Numbered from the stretch's first letter, positions 27,120-38,484 are shown. The stretch is DNA of 64,000 bases from Paralcaligenes ureilyticus (GCF_004346225.1 NZ_SMAJ01000007.1:62001-126000); one strand, 5' to 3'. Made by a program: numbers and translations. The notes: a model not told the origin generated them from the letters alone.

Positions 27120-28352
27120 TTACCGGGCGCCGGTTGACAGGCCTTTTCCTCCGGAACGAACCTCGGAACGAAACAACCAGAGAGAACACAAGGCAACCGT
27201 CAATTCAACCGCCGCAAACATCCCCAATGCGGCCCCAAAGCCGAAGCGCAGCACCTCCCCAAAGATCAGACTGCCCAAACCAAAGCCAACAAACAGGGCG
27301 AATACGTTCAAACCCATGGCTTGTCCTAGTCGCTTACCTCCGAGTGACGTGACAATACCAGCGAAGAGTGGCTGAGTCATGTCGTAGCCCAAGGACAGCA
27401 GCATTGCCACCGCCGGAGCAAGGATCAGCGGGAAGTTCAAGAGCAGGGCCGCCGCACCGAGAGTGCTGAGTCCCAGCCCGATGGGCAGCAACCTGGCACG
27501 CCCCCATTTATCCGCCGCGCGGCCGATCAACGGTCCGAAGAGAAATCCGGGCACGCCGTATCCGAGCAACGCTAAGCCGATGCCGACCGGCCTGAGACCG
27601 TAGCGTCGTTCGAGATACACGCCGAGCCAGGTGAAGACGCCGGAGTGGAACATCGAGTTGACAAAAACATAGCCGTAGGTGCGCCGTCCCCTTGGGGTGC
27701 CAAGCAGGCTCAGGTAGCCCCGAAAGAGGTCGCCGAGCGTGCCCCCCACCGGTTGCATCGAAGTAGCAATGATGCGGCGATAGGGCAGAAACAGGAGCAG
27801 GACGATTCCGCCCGCGGCTGCGACCAGCAGGAAAAGTCCCTGCCAGCCGATGAAAGGTTCCAGAATAGCGCCCAACGGCGAGCCGAAGGCCATCCCCCCA
27901 GCCATCGCCCCAAACAGCCAGCCAAGCGGGCGGCCACGCTGTTCGTAGGGAAACAGTTTACCGACGAGCACGAGTGCAAGCGGCACTACACCGCTGGCGC
28001 CCAGGCCTGTCAAAACCCGCCACAGCGCGATCTGTTCGATGGACGTGGCTGTCGCCGTTAAAGCCGTGAGCGCTGCGAACGCCGTCAGGGATGCGAACAT
28101 GACGCGCTGGACGCCCAATCGATCCGCCAAAAGGCCAAAGATCAATGTCGCGATCCCATATGGAATCAGGTAGGCTGGTACAACTAGACCGACTGTTTGC
28201 ACCGAGATCCCGAAAGCGTTCGAGAGTGCCGGTATGATCGGCGCAACCATATAGGCTTGGAAAAAAATGATAAAGGTGGCGCCTGCAAGCATTCGGAGCA
28301 AGCGCTCCCTTTCGTGATGATCAGGGGTGCGCGCGGTGGCATCATGCCTCAT
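27120..28352 (-). CDS. MFS transporter
   Basis: Membrane protein of 410 residues with twelve predicted segments and the MFS loop motif between segments 2 and 3 (GLLADRLGVQRVMF) and its counterpart in the second half (GRAADKWGRARLLP). The substrate cannot be told from sequence. It is the last gene of the operon that starts with the YPC P-type ATPase, so it may export the same metal, a metal complex or a related toxicant. The block is visibly richer in G and C than its left neighbour, which suggests a separate origin. Confidence 0.85.
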   Translation of the reverse strand: MRHDATARTPDHHERERLLRMLAGATFIIFFQAYMVAPIIPALSNAFGISVQTVGLVVPAYLIPYGIATLIFGLLADRLGVQRVMFASLTAFAALTALTATATSIEQIALWRVLTGLGASGVVPLALVLVGKLFPYEQRGRPLGWLFGAMAGGMAFGSPLGAILEPFIGWQGLFLLVAAAGGIVLLLFLPYRRIIATSMQPVGGTLGDLFRGYLSLLGTPRGRRTYGYVFVNSMFHSGVFTWLGVYLERRYGLRPVGIGLALLGYGVPGFLFGPLIGRAADKWGRARLLPIGLGLSTLGAAALLLNFPLILAPAVAMLLSLGYDMTQPLFAGIVTSLGGKRLGQAMGLNVFALFVGFGLGSLIFGEVLRFGFGAALGMFAAVELTVALCSLWLFRSEVRSGGKGLSTGAR

Positions 28353-28390
28353 GTTGATTCTTCCGTTTAATCAGGTAATGGATCTGGGGT

Positions 28391-29086
28391 CTAAATGGCC
28401 AGCGCTGGAATAACGATGAAATAGGCGTTCAGCATGTATAGGCCGGTAAGAATCAGCGTGATGGCACCGGCAATTTCGAAGGCTTTCTGGCAACGCTGAA
28501 GGATGGAAAGACTCTCCAACCAGCCCACCGCCGCGGCACCCAGGATGATGGGGACTGCTCGTCCCATCGCGAACGCGAACAAAAGGGTTCCACCGAACAG
28601 GGGCGACCCGATCCCGGCGGCGATGCCGAGCAGCACCACGAGAGCGGGCGTGCAAAACGGGCAGACTGCGACGGCGAAGGATGAGCCCAGAGCGACGGCC
28701 CCCCAACCACTTCCAGCACGTTTCCCGCGAAGTGAAATCGAGGGCAACGGCAGCCTGATCCAGCCCGGCCACATTAGGCCCAACAGAATCAGTACAGGCC
28801 CCAGCACAAGCCCCCATTCTCGGCTGACCAACTGTGCTACCCAATGTCCGCCGAAGCCGGCAATCAGTCCCAATAGCGTCTGGGTGATCACCATGCCCAG
28901 AATGAAGAGGCCGCCATACAAGATGGCGGTTCTCGTCCCGCGCGATTTTGTCACGTACGCGAGCGACACCGGAATGGAGGCCAGCGCCACCGGGTTGAAG
29001 GTGAACACAAATCCCAGCAGAAATCCGATGCCAAGGGAGGCCAGGCTTGCCTGCTCCAGCGTGGCGCGCAATGCGTCAATATTCAT
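28391..29086 (-). CDS. CcdA/DsbD-like membrane protein with altered first Cys motif
   Basis: Protein of 231 residues with six membrane segments of the cytochrome c biogenesis (CcdA) fold. The second site has AVCPFCTPALV, but the first, normally a TPC-type motif, reads FTFNPVALASIP without Cys. So the classical redox pair across two segments is incomplete; the CPFC pair may work alone or bind metal. Its start overlaps the end of the thioredoxin-like gene by four bases, so the two probably cooperate. Confidence 0.75.
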   Translation of the reverse strand: MNIDALRATLEQASLASLGIGFLLGFVFTFNPVALASIPVSLAYVTKSRGTRTAILYGGLFILGMVITQTLLGLIAGFGGHWVAQLVSREWGLVLGPVLILLGLMWPGWIRLPLPSISLRGKRAGSGWGAVALGSSFAVAVCPFCTPALVVLLGIAAGIGSPLFGGTLLFAFAMGRAVPIILGAAAVGWLESLSILQRCQKAFEIAGAITLILTGLYMLNAYFIVIPALAI

Positions 29087-29388
29087 TTGGTTCCTCCTGG
29101 GCGTATTCCATCTTCATAGTTCGGTTCACGTTCAAGTCGCCGCACCAACTCCTTGCGCAGCTTTGCGGCGCCCGGCAGCCTTGGGAATACAAGTTCACCA
29201 TCAATCGCCATCGAGGGTGGAGTCAACACGCCGAGCTCCACGGCGTAATTCAGTTCGACCAGCAGGTTGATGTCACGCCAGACCACCATTTTCTCGCCGA
29301 ACGTTTGAGCGACGGCTTTCAAGCTATCCCGGGTACGGTCGCAGTGGCTGCATCCTGGCGTGGAAAAGAATTCGACCTTGATACTCAT
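29083..29388 (-). CDS. Thioredoxin/glutaredoxin-like protein with CSHC
   Basis: Cytoplasmic protein of 101 residues with thioredoxin fold: VEFFSTPGCSHCDRTRDSL (active site CSHC) and cis-proline TPPSMAIDGE. It lies in the YPC-ATPase operon, coupled to the CcdA-like gene. It may move electrons to the membrane protein or carry a soft metal. Confidence 0.8.
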   Translation of the reverse strand: MSIKVEFFSTPGCSHCDRTRDSLKAVAQTFGEKMVVWRDINLLVELNYAVELGVLTPPSMAIDGELVFPRLPGAAKLRKELVRRLEREPNYEDGIRPGGTK

Positions 29389-29403
29389 GGCAGCCGTCCG
29401 AAT

Positions 29404-29955
29404 TTAGTGAGGGTCATGATTTTGCTTTGCGATGCTGGACTCCAGCGCTGCCAGAATGGGACAGTCATCCAACGGCTGGTTCTCGGCCGTACAGATATCA
29501 ATCAGCTCGCTCAACGCCTGCGACATCGCTTGCATCGTCTTGATTTTGTGTTCGAGCTGCAACTTCTTTCGGATTGCCAGGCTGCGTACGTCGCTGCAGC
29601 ACGAGTTGTCATCGGCCCTAAGCTCAAGTAACTGGCGTATTTCCGATAACGTCATGCCACAGTGCTGGGCGTGCCTGATGAAATCCAGCCGGCGCACCGC
29701 GTCCTGGCCGTAAAGCCGATAACCCGCTTCGGTTTTCCCGGCGGGAATCAACAAGCTTTGGTCCTCGTAAAACCGGAGCGTGTCGGTGCTGATCTCTGTC
29801 AGCTTCGCGAGCTTTCCGATCGTCAACGAGGTACTGTCCCGTGCCGTCTCATCGGGCGGGGTGGGGAGCCGGCGCCTTGGTGCACGAATTTCGTTTTGAG
29901 GTGCGCTGCCGACATCAGCGTGGCGTCTCTGGCTTGACTTGCGGGGTGATTGCAC
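29404..29955 (-). CDS. MerR-family metal-responsive regulator (ZntR/PbrR-like)
   Basis: Protein of 183 residues. A 45-residue basic extension precedes the MerR winged helix (LTIGKLAKLTEISTDTLRFYEDQ); the dimer helix and a C-terminal loop follow. Possible ligands are SCCSDV near 124 and the C-terminal pair ICTAENQPLDDCPIL, which fits divalent sensors such as ZntR, CadR or PbrR more than CueR. The long form is supported by the GTG at 29955 with GGAGGA six bases ahead. Unusually it lies inside the operon it probably controls, reading the same way, whereas the other MerR-family genes here are divergent. Confidence 0.85.
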   Translation of the reverse strand: MQSPRKSSQRRHADVGSAPQNEIRAPRRRLPTPPDETARDSTSLTIGKLAKLTEISTDTLRFYEDQSLLIPAGKTEAGYRLYGQDAVRRLDFIRHAQHCGMTLSEIRQLLELRADDNSCCSDVRSLAIRKKLQLEHKIKTMQAMSQALSELIDICTAENQPLDDCPILAALESSIAKQNHDPH

Positions 29956-30047
29956 GAGTTTCCTCCAATGAGGATCTGGTTTAGGGGGCCAGCCGGTCGG
30001 CCGGTTCGCGGCGCGACCCGGCCCGTCTCAATTGCGCGGACCGAGAT

Positions 30048-30275
30048 TCAACTGACGACCTTGGTCTGGTAACCGGCTTCGCCCAGGCATTCCGCGAGCG
30101 CGACCGGTTGTACCGCTGTCGTATCAAACAGCACCTCGATACGCTGGTCAAGCGCTCGTGCGCGGACCTGCCGCACGCCCTGCAGCGGTGTGAGCAGCCG
30201 CGCGACGCGCTGTTCGCATTTCTCACAGTTGAGGTGCTGGTCGCCGATGACTTCGAATGTGACGGACTTGAACAT
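30048..30275 (-). CDS. Small HMA-like metal chaperone
   Basis: Protein of 75 residues with the HMA fold (FKSVTFEVIGDQHLNCEKCEQRVARLL); the metal site is NCEKC, a CxxC like that of MerP or CopZ. It is cytoplasmic, with no signal peptide. It stands between the ATPase and regulator genes and could deliver metal to the ATPase, whose own HMA has CSLC. Confidence 0.82.
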   Translation of the reverse strand: MFKSVTFEVIGDQHLNCEKCEQRVARLLTPLQGVRQVRARALDQRIEVLFDTTAVQPVALAECLGEAGYQTKVVS

Positions 30276-30358
30276 GATTAAGACCTTTCATTAATGATGT
30301 GGATGCTGATCGCGTGGGGGCCTTGGTCGAAAGCAGGCGCAGGAGGCTCGTCTTTCTC

Positions 30359-32812
30359 TCACGATGCGGTCGCTTTAGATGGCCTCTGAGGCGCGTGCCC
30401 GACCGCGCGGATCGCCTCGAAGAAATAATCGCCGCGACCCCATAGCGAGTTGATGAAAATGGCTGTTACGCTTGCGGCCATGGCCACCATTCCCCATATT
30501 GGATAAATCAAGCCCGTTGCGGCCGCCGGAATCCCGATACCATTGAACAGGAAGGCCAGCGAGACGTTCTGCACAATCTTCCGGTAGCTGTTGCGGCTGA
30601 CCGCATAGGTCTCAAGGACTGCGCCGAGCCGCTGGTTCAGGATGACCACGTCGGCCGATTCGATCGCGATGTCCGCACCGCTACCGAAGGCAATGCCGAC
30701 GTCGGCTTGCATTAGAGCCGGTGCATCGTTGATCCCGTCACCGACCATCGCCACGCGCGCACCCTCTTGCAGTTGCCGGATCATCGTGGCTTTTCCGGCC
30801 GGCAGCACACGCGCATGCACCTCTTCGATGCCAGCGGCGCGGGCGAAGTGGAGGGCGGCCTGCTCGTTATCGCCGGTGATCAGGCTCGTGCGGATGCCGA
30901 GCGCGTGCAGGCGGCGCACGGTATCCGCGGCGTCGGGCCGCAGCGCGTCGCCAAGTGCCAGCAGGCCGAGCAGAACACCGTCGCGCGCCACGCCGATGAC
31001 CGTTAGCCCCTGCCCTTCGAGTTCGGTGATGCGTTCGTCCTGAACCGAGAGATCCACGGCTTCGGCCACGAGAAACGCCGGGCTGCCGACCACCAGCTTC
31101 GCCTCACCCAGGCGAGCCCGGACGCCGTGACCCGGGACGGCCTCAAACCCCTCTACCTCGGACAGAGCAATCCCGCGCTTAAACGTCTCTTCCACCACCG
31201 CCCGAGCCAGGGGGTGTTCGGAAAATGCCTCGATGGCGGCCGCAAGCGCAAGCAGTTCCTGTTCCGGACAAGCCATGGCGACGATCGTCCGCAAGGCGGG
31301 GCGGCCCTCGGTCAGCGTCCCTGTCTTGTCGAACACCACGCGGTTTACGCGCCGCAAGGCTTGAAAGGCCTCGCCGGTGCGCATCAGCACGCCGCGCTCG
31401 GCCGCTTCGCCTGCTCCGCGTACGATGGACAGCGGTGCCGAGATGCCCACGGCGCAGGGATAGCCCATGACCAACACGCTCAGGCCGGCGAACACCGCTC
31501 GCTGCAAATCAGGGGAAGACCCGACGAGAAGTGGGCCAAGGAGCCAGAAGAGGGCCGCGCCAGCGGCGGTAAATAGCACGATCGGTGTGTACACGCGCAG
31601 TACGCGGTCCACGAGATGCAGCAGGCCGGGTTTGAGGGCGCGGGCGTCTTCGACGCTGCGCACCACTTGCCTGAGAAAGCTTTCTTCACCCACCACGGTA
31701 ACGTGCACCAGCAGCGTGCCGTGACCGTTCAGGGCGCCACTGACCACCCGGTCTCCGGCGCGCTTCTCAACGGGTAGCGGCTCGCCAGTCACTAGCGATT
31801 CATCCACGTCCGATTCGCCCGACTCGACCTGACCGTCGACCGGCACCCGTCCGCCCGGGCGGATGCGCACGAAGTCGCCCACGCGCACCTGTTCGAGCGG
31901 CACCTCTCGTTCCTGGCCGTCCTTGACGAGATAGGCCACGTCGGGCTCAAGGTCCAAAAGCTTCTTGACTGCCTGCGAACTGCGTGTCTTGACGATCAGC
32001 GACAGCCATTCGGAAAAGATGTGATAGCTCAGCACCATCACGGTCACCGCAAAAAATGCTTCCGTCGGATAACCGGCGGGGTGCAATACCAAACCGATCG
32101 CCCCTCCGATCAGCCCCGCGAATGCGCCGAACTCAACTAGCACGTGTTGATTGAGGATGCCGCGGCGCAGCGCCATGGCGGCCATGCGCACAATGTGCTG
32201 GCCCACCCCGAAGACGAGCATTAGCGCGAGCACGCCGGTGGCCCACGGGACCGCCCCGCCGAACGTGCCCCGCAGTTTGAAATAATAGATACCAGCGGCG
32301 AACACGGCGAGCAGAGTCGTGCCGACCATCGCCCGTTTCAGTCCATAGCCGCGCAACACGACGAAGGCAAAGGCCACCAAGCTCACGAGAGAAAACACGC
32401 ACAGCGGGAACCACACGCTATCGACCGGATAGCCGACGAGGCCCATTGAGGCAATGCTGGCCGCCAGGGCGATGAGGAAGCGCCCGCGCTCGCGCACCAG
32501 CGCACGCTCCTCTTCATCGTACGGACGCAACTTACGCGGATCGGAGACCGTGTAGCCGATGTCCTTCAGCGTCTGGAGCAAGTCCTCGGCACGTGCCACG
32601 CTCGGGTCGAACTCGATCAGCGCCTGTTCATGGGTCAAGCTGACCGCGACCTTGTCGACGCCGGGTTGCTTACCCAGCGCTTTTTCGATCGTGCCGGTGC
32701 ACAGCGAGCAGTGCAGCCCTCCGATGCGTGCGCGGATACGTCGCCGGCCCGGTAGACTGGACGGTTCTTCGCTCCAGAAGCGCGGAGCAGATTCGACGGT
32801 CGTTGCGAGATT
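30359..32812 (-). CDS. P1B-type metal ATPase with YPC instead of CPC
   Basis: Protein of 817 residues. One HMA domain ([23 protein letters not shown], site CSLC) at about 24-95, then eight membrane segments. TGEP, phosphorylated Asp495 in [11 protein letters not shown] in SEHPLAR and [10 protein letters not shown] are intact. The ion-binding motif reads Tyr451-Pro-Cys453 ([14 protein letters not shown]), where Cu and Zn/Cd pumps have CPC, and other P1B classes have SPC or TPC. So the metal cannot be assigned by class. ATG 32812 is chosen because GAGGT lies just upstream; a GTG at 32875 would add 21 residues. Leads the operon 32812-27120 from a ZntR/CadR-like promoter. Confidence 0.9.
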   Translation of the reverse strand, partial: NLATTVESAPRFWSEEPSSLPGRRRIRARIGGLHCSLCTGTIEKALGKQPGVDKVAVSLTHEQALIEFDPSVARAEDLLQTLKDIGYTVSDPRKLRPYDEEERALVRERGRFLIALAASIASMGLVGYPVDSVWFPLCVFSLVSLVAFAFVVLRGYGLKRAMVGTTLLAVFAAGIYYFKLRGTFGGAVPWATGVLALMLVFGVGQHIVRMAAMALRRGILNQHVLVEFGAFAGLIGGAIGLVLHPAGYPTEAFFAVTVMVLSYHIFSEWLSLIVKTRSSQAVKKLLDLEPDVAYLVKDGQEREVPLEQVRVGDFVRIRPGGRVPVDGQVESGESDVDESLVTGEPLPVEKRAGDRVVSGALNGHGTLLVHVTVVGEESFLRQVVRSVEDARALKPGLLHLVDRVLRVYTPIVLFTAAGAALFWLLGPLLVGSSPDLQRAVFAGLSVLVMGYPCAVGISAPLSIVRGAGEAAERGVLMRTGEAFQALRRVNRVVFDKTGTLTEGRPALRTIVAMACPEQELLALAAAIEAFSEHPLARAVVEETFKRGIALSEVEGFEAVPGHGVRARLGEAKLVVGSPAFLVAEAVDLSVQDERITELEGQGLTVIGVARDGVLLGLLALGDALRPDAADTVRRLHALGIRTSLITGDNEQAALHFARAAGIEEVHARVLPAGKATMIRQLQEGARVAMVGDGINDAPALMQADVGIAFGSGADIAIESADVVILNQRLGAVLETYAVSRNSYRKIVQNVSLAFLFNGIGIPAAATGLIYPIWGMVAMAASVTAIFINSLWGRGDYFFEAIRAVGHAPQRPSKATAS

Positions 32813-32936
32813 CATGACGTACCTCATTGCCTGTTGGGTGTCTTCGATGACCCACGAAATCTGTGCGCGGCTCACCCACCACTTCTTTTAGCCCAATTGG
32901 CCCGCGGGCGATGGATGTTGATGCGGCGATGTTTCA

Positions 32937-32968
32937 ATCGTAAACCTTGGAGAGCACTCCAAAGTCAA
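32937..32968 (-). promoter_or_regulatory. ZntR/CadR-like MerR-type promoter for the YPC-ATPase operon
   Basis: On the minus strand TTGACT, a 20-bp spacer with the dyad TTGGAGTGCTCTCCAA, -10 TACGAT. The stretched spacer and dyad are typical of ZntR/CadR/PbrR promoters; the in-operon MerR protein at 29404 is the likely regulator. 32969-33212 shows no gene. Confidence 0.82.
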
Positions 32969-33212
32969 GAGAAAATTGTGTAACAGTTTCGGAATAAAGT
33001 GGTGTAATCCTGCGGCTTATTACAACGTGTTCGCCGCATTTGGCGCCTTCCGGTGTGAAGGCGGCATCAGGCGGAATTTCCTTGCAGCAAACACGGCAAA
33101 TACGGTTGCTGCAGCTAGCGCTGCATGTAGTCGCGCCCGATGTGTACACTCGCGCCTGCCTCATGTGCCAGACTGGAAACCGTATAAGTACTTACCGAAC
33201 CACGTCCTTTTT

Positions 33213-35008
<1,796 letters not shown>

Positions 35009-35021
35009 GGCAAACTCCCGA

Positions 35022-35372
35022 TTAGTAGAAAAATGGCAGCACATAGGGGAAACCGACTGCAACCAGGATCAATGCGGTAACGATCCAGAAGATGAGCTTG
35101 TAAGCGGATCGGACCTGCGGGATTGCGCAGGTCTCGCCCGGCTTGCACGCCTGTGCCGGCCGAAAAATGCGTCGCCAGGCGAAAAACATCGCCATCAATG
35201 CCACGCCGATGAAGATTGGGCGGTAGGGTTCCAACACGGTTAAATTTCCGATCCAGGCCCCGCTGAACCCCAGGGCGACCAGAACCAGGGGCCCCAGGCA
35301 GCACGTGGAGGCAAGGAGGGCCGCCAGCCCGCCGGTGAAGAGGGCGCCACGCCCATTATTGGATTCCGACAT
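35022..35372 (-). CDS. merT: Mercury transport membrane protein
   Basis: Protein of 116 residues with three membrane segments. Hg2+ ligands: Cys24-Cys25 (STCCLG) in the first segment and the pair in ACKPGETCAIP in the cytoplasmic loop, as in Tn501 MerT. It takes Hg2+ from MerP and releases it to MerA or cytosolic thiols. First gene after the mer promoter. Confidence 0.95.
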   Translation of the reverse strand: MSESNNGRGALFTGGLAALLASTCCLGPLVLVALGFSGAWIGNLTVLEPYRPIFIGVALMAMFFAWRRIFRPAQACKPGETCAIPQVRSAYKLIFWIVTALILVAVGFPYVLPFFY

Positions 35373-35407
35373 GTATTTGTCCTTTTGATCCTAGAGTGGA
35401 TGGCGTA

Positions 35408-35438
35408 ACCTTACTTCCGTAGTTATGTACGGAGTCAA
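35408..35438 (-). promoter_or_regulatory. mer operator-promoter
   Basis: On the minus strand TTGACT, a 19-bp spacer with the dyad CCGTAC...TACGG, -10 TAAGGT: the classic MerR-controlled promoter for merTPA, with merR divergent. Confidence 0.93.
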
Positions 35439-35443
35439 GCGGT

Positions 35444-35878
35444 ATGCAAACCAGCTTTGAAAAACTGACCATCGGTACCTTTGCCAAAGCCGCCGGGGTC
35501 AATGTGGAGACCATCCGGTTCTACCAACGCAAGGGCTTGTTGCCGGAGCCGGACAAGCCTTACGGCAGTATCCGCCGGTATGGTACGGTGGACGTGACGC
35601 GGGTGCGGTTTGTGAAATCCGCTCAGCGACTAGGCTTTAGCCTGGATGAAATCGCCGAACTACTTAAATTGGACGATGGCGCCCACTGCGACGAAGCCAG
35701 CCTCCTGGCCGAACACAAGCTCCAGGACGTACGCGAAAAAATGGTTGACCTGTCGCGTATGGAAACCGTTCTGTCCGAGCTTGTGCATGCCTGCCATGCG
35801 CGCAAAGGCAATGTGTCCTGTCCTCTGATTGCGTCGCTCCAAGGGGAGAAAGCCATTTCCAGCTCCGGAGCAGGGTAG
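35444..35878 (+). CDS. merR: Mercury-responsive regulator MerR
   Basis: Protein of 144 residues with N-terminal winged helix ([24 protein letters not shown]) and the three Hg2+ ligands Cys82, Cys117 and Cys126 at canonical positions. Divergent from merT over the 19-bp-spacer promoter, which it represses without and activates with mercury. No merD or merE is visible. Confidence 0.96.
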   Translation: MQTSFEKLTIGTFAKAAGVNVETIRFYQRKGLLPEPDKPYGSIRRYGTVDVTRVRFVKSAQRLGFSLDEIAELLKLDDGAHCDEASLLAEHKLQDVREKMVDLSRMETVLSELVHACHARKGNVSCPLIASLQGEKAISSSGAG

Positions 35879-35953
35879 CCGAGGATTGAGCGTGTCTTAT
35901 TTTCCGTTTCTGAAGGGCGGCCTGTGACATTTGGAGAATTTCTTCTTGTATTT

Positions 35954-35976
35954 ATTTCAATATTCCAATATTATCG
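35954..35976. promoter_or_regulatory. Probable ArsR operator
   Basis: The A+T-rich dyad AATATTCCAATATT just before arsR resembles operators of ArsR/SmtB repressors. Confidence 0.6.
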
Positions 35977-35980
35977 AACT

Positions 35981-36319
35981 ATGGAAACTATGAACGTCAT
36001 CACTGCCTTGTCGGCCCTCGCGCAAGAATCCCGCCTGGCGGTGTTCCGGCTACTCGTGCAAGCCGGGCCGCAAGGCTTGGCGGCAACCAAAATTGCCGAG
36101 GCTTTGGAGCTGGCTCCGTCTTCGTTGTCCTTTCACTTAAAGGAATTGACCTACGCCAAGCTGATACGGCAAGTGAGGGAAGGGCGTTCGCTTATCTATT
36201 CCGTAAATTTTGAAACGATGAATGGCGTATTGGGTTTTCTGACCGAAAACTGCTGCGGCGGAAATCCTTGCACGCCGGTTTGTCTTCCTCAGTGTTCTAA
36301 CGAAGGAGTTTCATCATGA
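35981..36319 (+). CDS. arsR: Arsenic-responsive repressor ArsR
   Basis: Protein of 112 residues with the ArsR winged helix (ALAQESRLAVFRLLVQAGP; recognition helix LAPSSLSFHLKEL). It lacks the E. coli-type CVCDLC in the DNA-binding helix; instead the C-terminus has a Cys cluster (NCCGGNPCTPVCLPQC), typical of ArsR types that bind As(III) with C-terminal cysteines. The start is ATG 35981 or 35990; an upstream GTG frame would run through the operator. Overlaps arsI by four bases. Confidence 0.92.
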   Translation: METMNVITALSALAQESRLAVFRLLVQAGPQGLAATKIAEALELAPSSLSFHLKELTYAKLIRQVREGRSLIYSVNFETMNGVLGFLTENCCGGNPCTPVCLPQCSNEGVSS

Positions 36320-36816
36320 AGCGCTTGCACGTGCATGTTTCCGTTGACAGTCTCGTCGAAAGCATCAAGTTCTATTCAGGCATGTTTGCCGTCGAGCCGT
36401 TGGTGGTCAAAGACGACTATGTTAAATGGATGCTCGACGATCCCCGCGTCAACTTTGCCATTTCTCAACGAGGGGCAGCGCTGGGGGTAAACCACTTGGG
36501 TGTTCAGGTCGAGTCGGCCAGCGAATTGGGAGAGATGCAGTCGCGCCTGGAATCCTTGCAGCCTGGCGTTGAAAAGGACGAAGGGGTGGCTTGTTGCTAC
36601 GCGAAATCCGATAAATACTGGGTGACGGACCCTTCGGGCATCGCTTGGGAGACCTTCCAAACGCTCGGCACCATTCCGGTCTTTGGCGAACCGCGAAAAG
36701 ACAAAACCGATAGCGTCGCGTGTTGTATTCCGGTCGCCAAGTCGCCGGCTAAGGCGGCTGCCGCTACCTGTTGCACGCCTTCCAGCTCATCCGCTTCAAC
36801 CACAAGCTGCTGCTAA
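36316..36816 (+). CDS. arsI: ArsI/CadI-family dioxygenase (C-As lyase-like)
   Basis: Protein of 166 residues of the vicinal oxygen chelate fold. Metal ligands likely His5 or His7, His60 (GVNHLGVQVES) and Glu112 (GIAWETF). Vicinal Cys93-Cys94 (VACCYAKSDKYWV) bind trivalent arsenicals in ArsI enzymes, which cleave the C-As bond of methylarsenite. A C-terminal tail adds three more CC pairs (VACCIP, ATCCTP, TSCC). The same family is also annotated CadI (cadmium-induced). Operon: arsR-arsI-arsC-acr3. Confidence 0.87.
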   Translation: MKRLHVHVSVDSLVESIKFYSGMFAVEPLVVKDDYVKWMLDDPRVNFAISQRGAALGVNHLGVQVESASELGEMQSRLESLQPGVEKDEGVACCYAKSDKYWVTDPSGIAWETFQTLGTIPVFGEPRKDKTDSVACCIPVAKSPAKAAAATCCTPSSSSASTTSCC

Positions 36817-36830
36817 ACCAAGGGCTTGCA

Positions 36831-37340
36831 ATGGCTGAAAAAACGTACAACGTCCTGTTTCTGTGCACGGGGAACTCAGCGCGTAGCATCATGGCAGAGG
36901 CCCAGGTCACCACATTGAGCAATGGCAGGTTCAAAGGCTATAGCGCCGGCAGCCAACCAGGCGGAACGGTTAATCCCTTTGCCATTAAAAAGGTGCAAAA
37001 GACCGGCTATCCCGTGGATAGCCTGCGCAGCAAAAGCTGGGACGAATTTGCCTGGTCCGATGCGCCGCACATGGACTTTATTATTACCGTCTGCGATAAC
37101 GCGGCGGGCGAAGCGTGTCCCATCTGGCCCGGTCACCCCACCTCGGCCCATTGGTCTTTTCAAGACCCCGCAGCCGTGGAAGGTACTGACGAAGAAAAAC
37201 GTGCCGCGTTTGACAAGGTATTCAGGCAAATCGCAACACGACTACATGCGTTTGTCAGCTTGCCCTTTCACCTGCTGGATAAAGCCGCTATCGGACAGGA
37301 AATCAGAAAAATTGGTGACCCCACTATAGTCGTGATATAG
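36831..37340 (+). CDS. arsC: Arsenate reductase, low-molecular-weight phosphatase type
   Basis: Protein of 169 residues with the LMW-PTPase loop near the N-terminus (LFLCTGNSARSIMAEA, catalytic Cys12) and the Asp region WSFQDPAAVEG. It reduces arsenate to arsenite for export by Acr3; which reductant it uses is uncertain. ATG 36831 starts 15 bases after arsI; frames extending upstream overlap arsI and are not supported. Confidence 0.93.
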   Translation: MAEKTYNVLFLCTGNSARSIMAEAQVTTLSNGRFKGYSAGSQPGGTVNPFAIKKVQKTGYPVDSLRSKSWDEFAWSDAPHMDFIITVCDNAAGEACPIWPGHPTSAHWSFQDPAAVEGTDEEKRAAFDKVFRQIATRLHAFVSLPFHLLDKAAIGQEIRKIGDPTIVVI

Positions 37341-37413
37341 CTAGCCACGGCTACGCGAGGCTAGGCTTCGATCGGCGACAGCCTGGCCGCTGCATCTTTA
37401 CATGGAATAGGTA

Positions 37414-38484
37414 ATGACTTCATCTTCTATCGCGACCCTGGCCGACCCAGTTGCCCCGACTATGGGTTTCTTTGAACGCTATCTAACCGTTTGGGTGGCC
37501 CTTTGCATTGTGGCCGGCATCCTATTAGGCCAGGCTTTCCCTGCGGCCTTCCAGGGCATCGCCCGCTTTGAGATTTCCCGGGTCAATATTCCCGTTGGCC
37601 TTTTGATTTGGGTGATGATTATCCCGATGCTTATCAAAATTGACTTCAGCGCACTGGCGCGGGTCAAGAGCCAATGGCGTGGCATTGGCGTCACCCTTGG
37701 CATCAACTGGCTGGTCAAACCCTTTTCTATGGCATTTTTAGCGTGGCTGTTCATTCGGCATTTGTTTGCGGGCTGGCTCCCGGCTGATCAAATTGATAGT
37801 TATATTGCCGGCTTGATATTGCTGGCGGCAGCACCCTGTACCGCCATGGTTTTCGTATGGAGCCAGCTCTGCAAAGGCGATCCGTATTTCACGCTGTCGC
37901 AAGTCGCCCTCAACGATGCCATCATGACCGTCGCGTTTGCGCCGCTGGTGGCGTTGTTGCTGGGATTGGCTTCCATATCCGTGCCTTGGGATACGTTGAT
38001 TACCTCCGTTGGCTTGTACATTATCGTACCCGTTGTCCTGGCCCAATGGATACGCAAGGCGCTCTTGGCTAAGGGTCAAGCCACCTTCGAGCGAACCGTC
38101 TCAAACCTCGGCCCCTATTCTATGGCGGCATTGCTGCTAACCCTGGTCTTGCTCTTTGCTTTCCAGGGGGAGGCCATTATTGCGCAGCCACTGGTTATTG
38201 CGCTCCTGGCGGTGCCAATTCTGATCCAGGTGTTTTTTAATTCTGGCGTGGCCTACCTGTTTAATCGCAAGTTGGGCGTGCCGCACTGCGTCGCGGGCCC
38301 ATCGAGCCTGATTGGCGCGTCCAATTTTTTTGAATTGGCTGTCGCGACCGCCATTAGTCTGTTCGGCTTTCAGTCCGGGGCGGCCTTGGCCACGGTTGTG
38401 GGTGTTCTGATTGAAGTACCCGTCATGTTGCTAGTGGTCAGTATTGTGAACCGTTCGCAGCAATGGTATGAAGCAAAGGCTTAA
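37414..38484 (+). CDS. acr3: Arsenite efflux pump Acr3
   Basis: Inner-membrane protein of 356 residues with ten membrane segments of the Acr3/BASS family. The conserved Cys of Acr3 is visible in LAAAPCTAMVFVWSQLCKGD. It exports arsenite using the proton gradient. The gene ends four bases inside the end of the convergent cadA gene. Two partial copies of another acr3 allele are at 6119-6411 and 51534-51745. Confidence 0.95.
   Translation: MTSSSIATLADPVAPTMGFFERYLTVWVALCIVAGILLGQAFPAAFQGIARFEISRVNIPVGLLIWVMIIPMLIKIDFSALARVKSQWRGIGVTLGINWLVKPFSMAFLAWLFIRHLFAGWLPADQIDSYIAGLILLAAAPCTAMVFVWSQLCKGDPYFTLSQVALNDAIMTVAFAPLVALLLGLASISVPWDTLITSVGLYIIVPVVLAQWIRKALLAKGQATFERTVSNLGPYSMAALLLTLVLLFAFQGEAIIAQPLVIALLAVPILIQVFFNSGVAYLFNRKLGVPHCVAGPSSLIGASNFFELAVATAISLFGFQSGAALATVVGVLIEVPVMLLVVSIVNRSQQWYEAKA

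Noticed and set aside
28503..29270. Plus-strand frame of 255 codons
   Set aside because: Antisense to the CcdA-like and thioredoxin-like genes with overlapping start and stop context.
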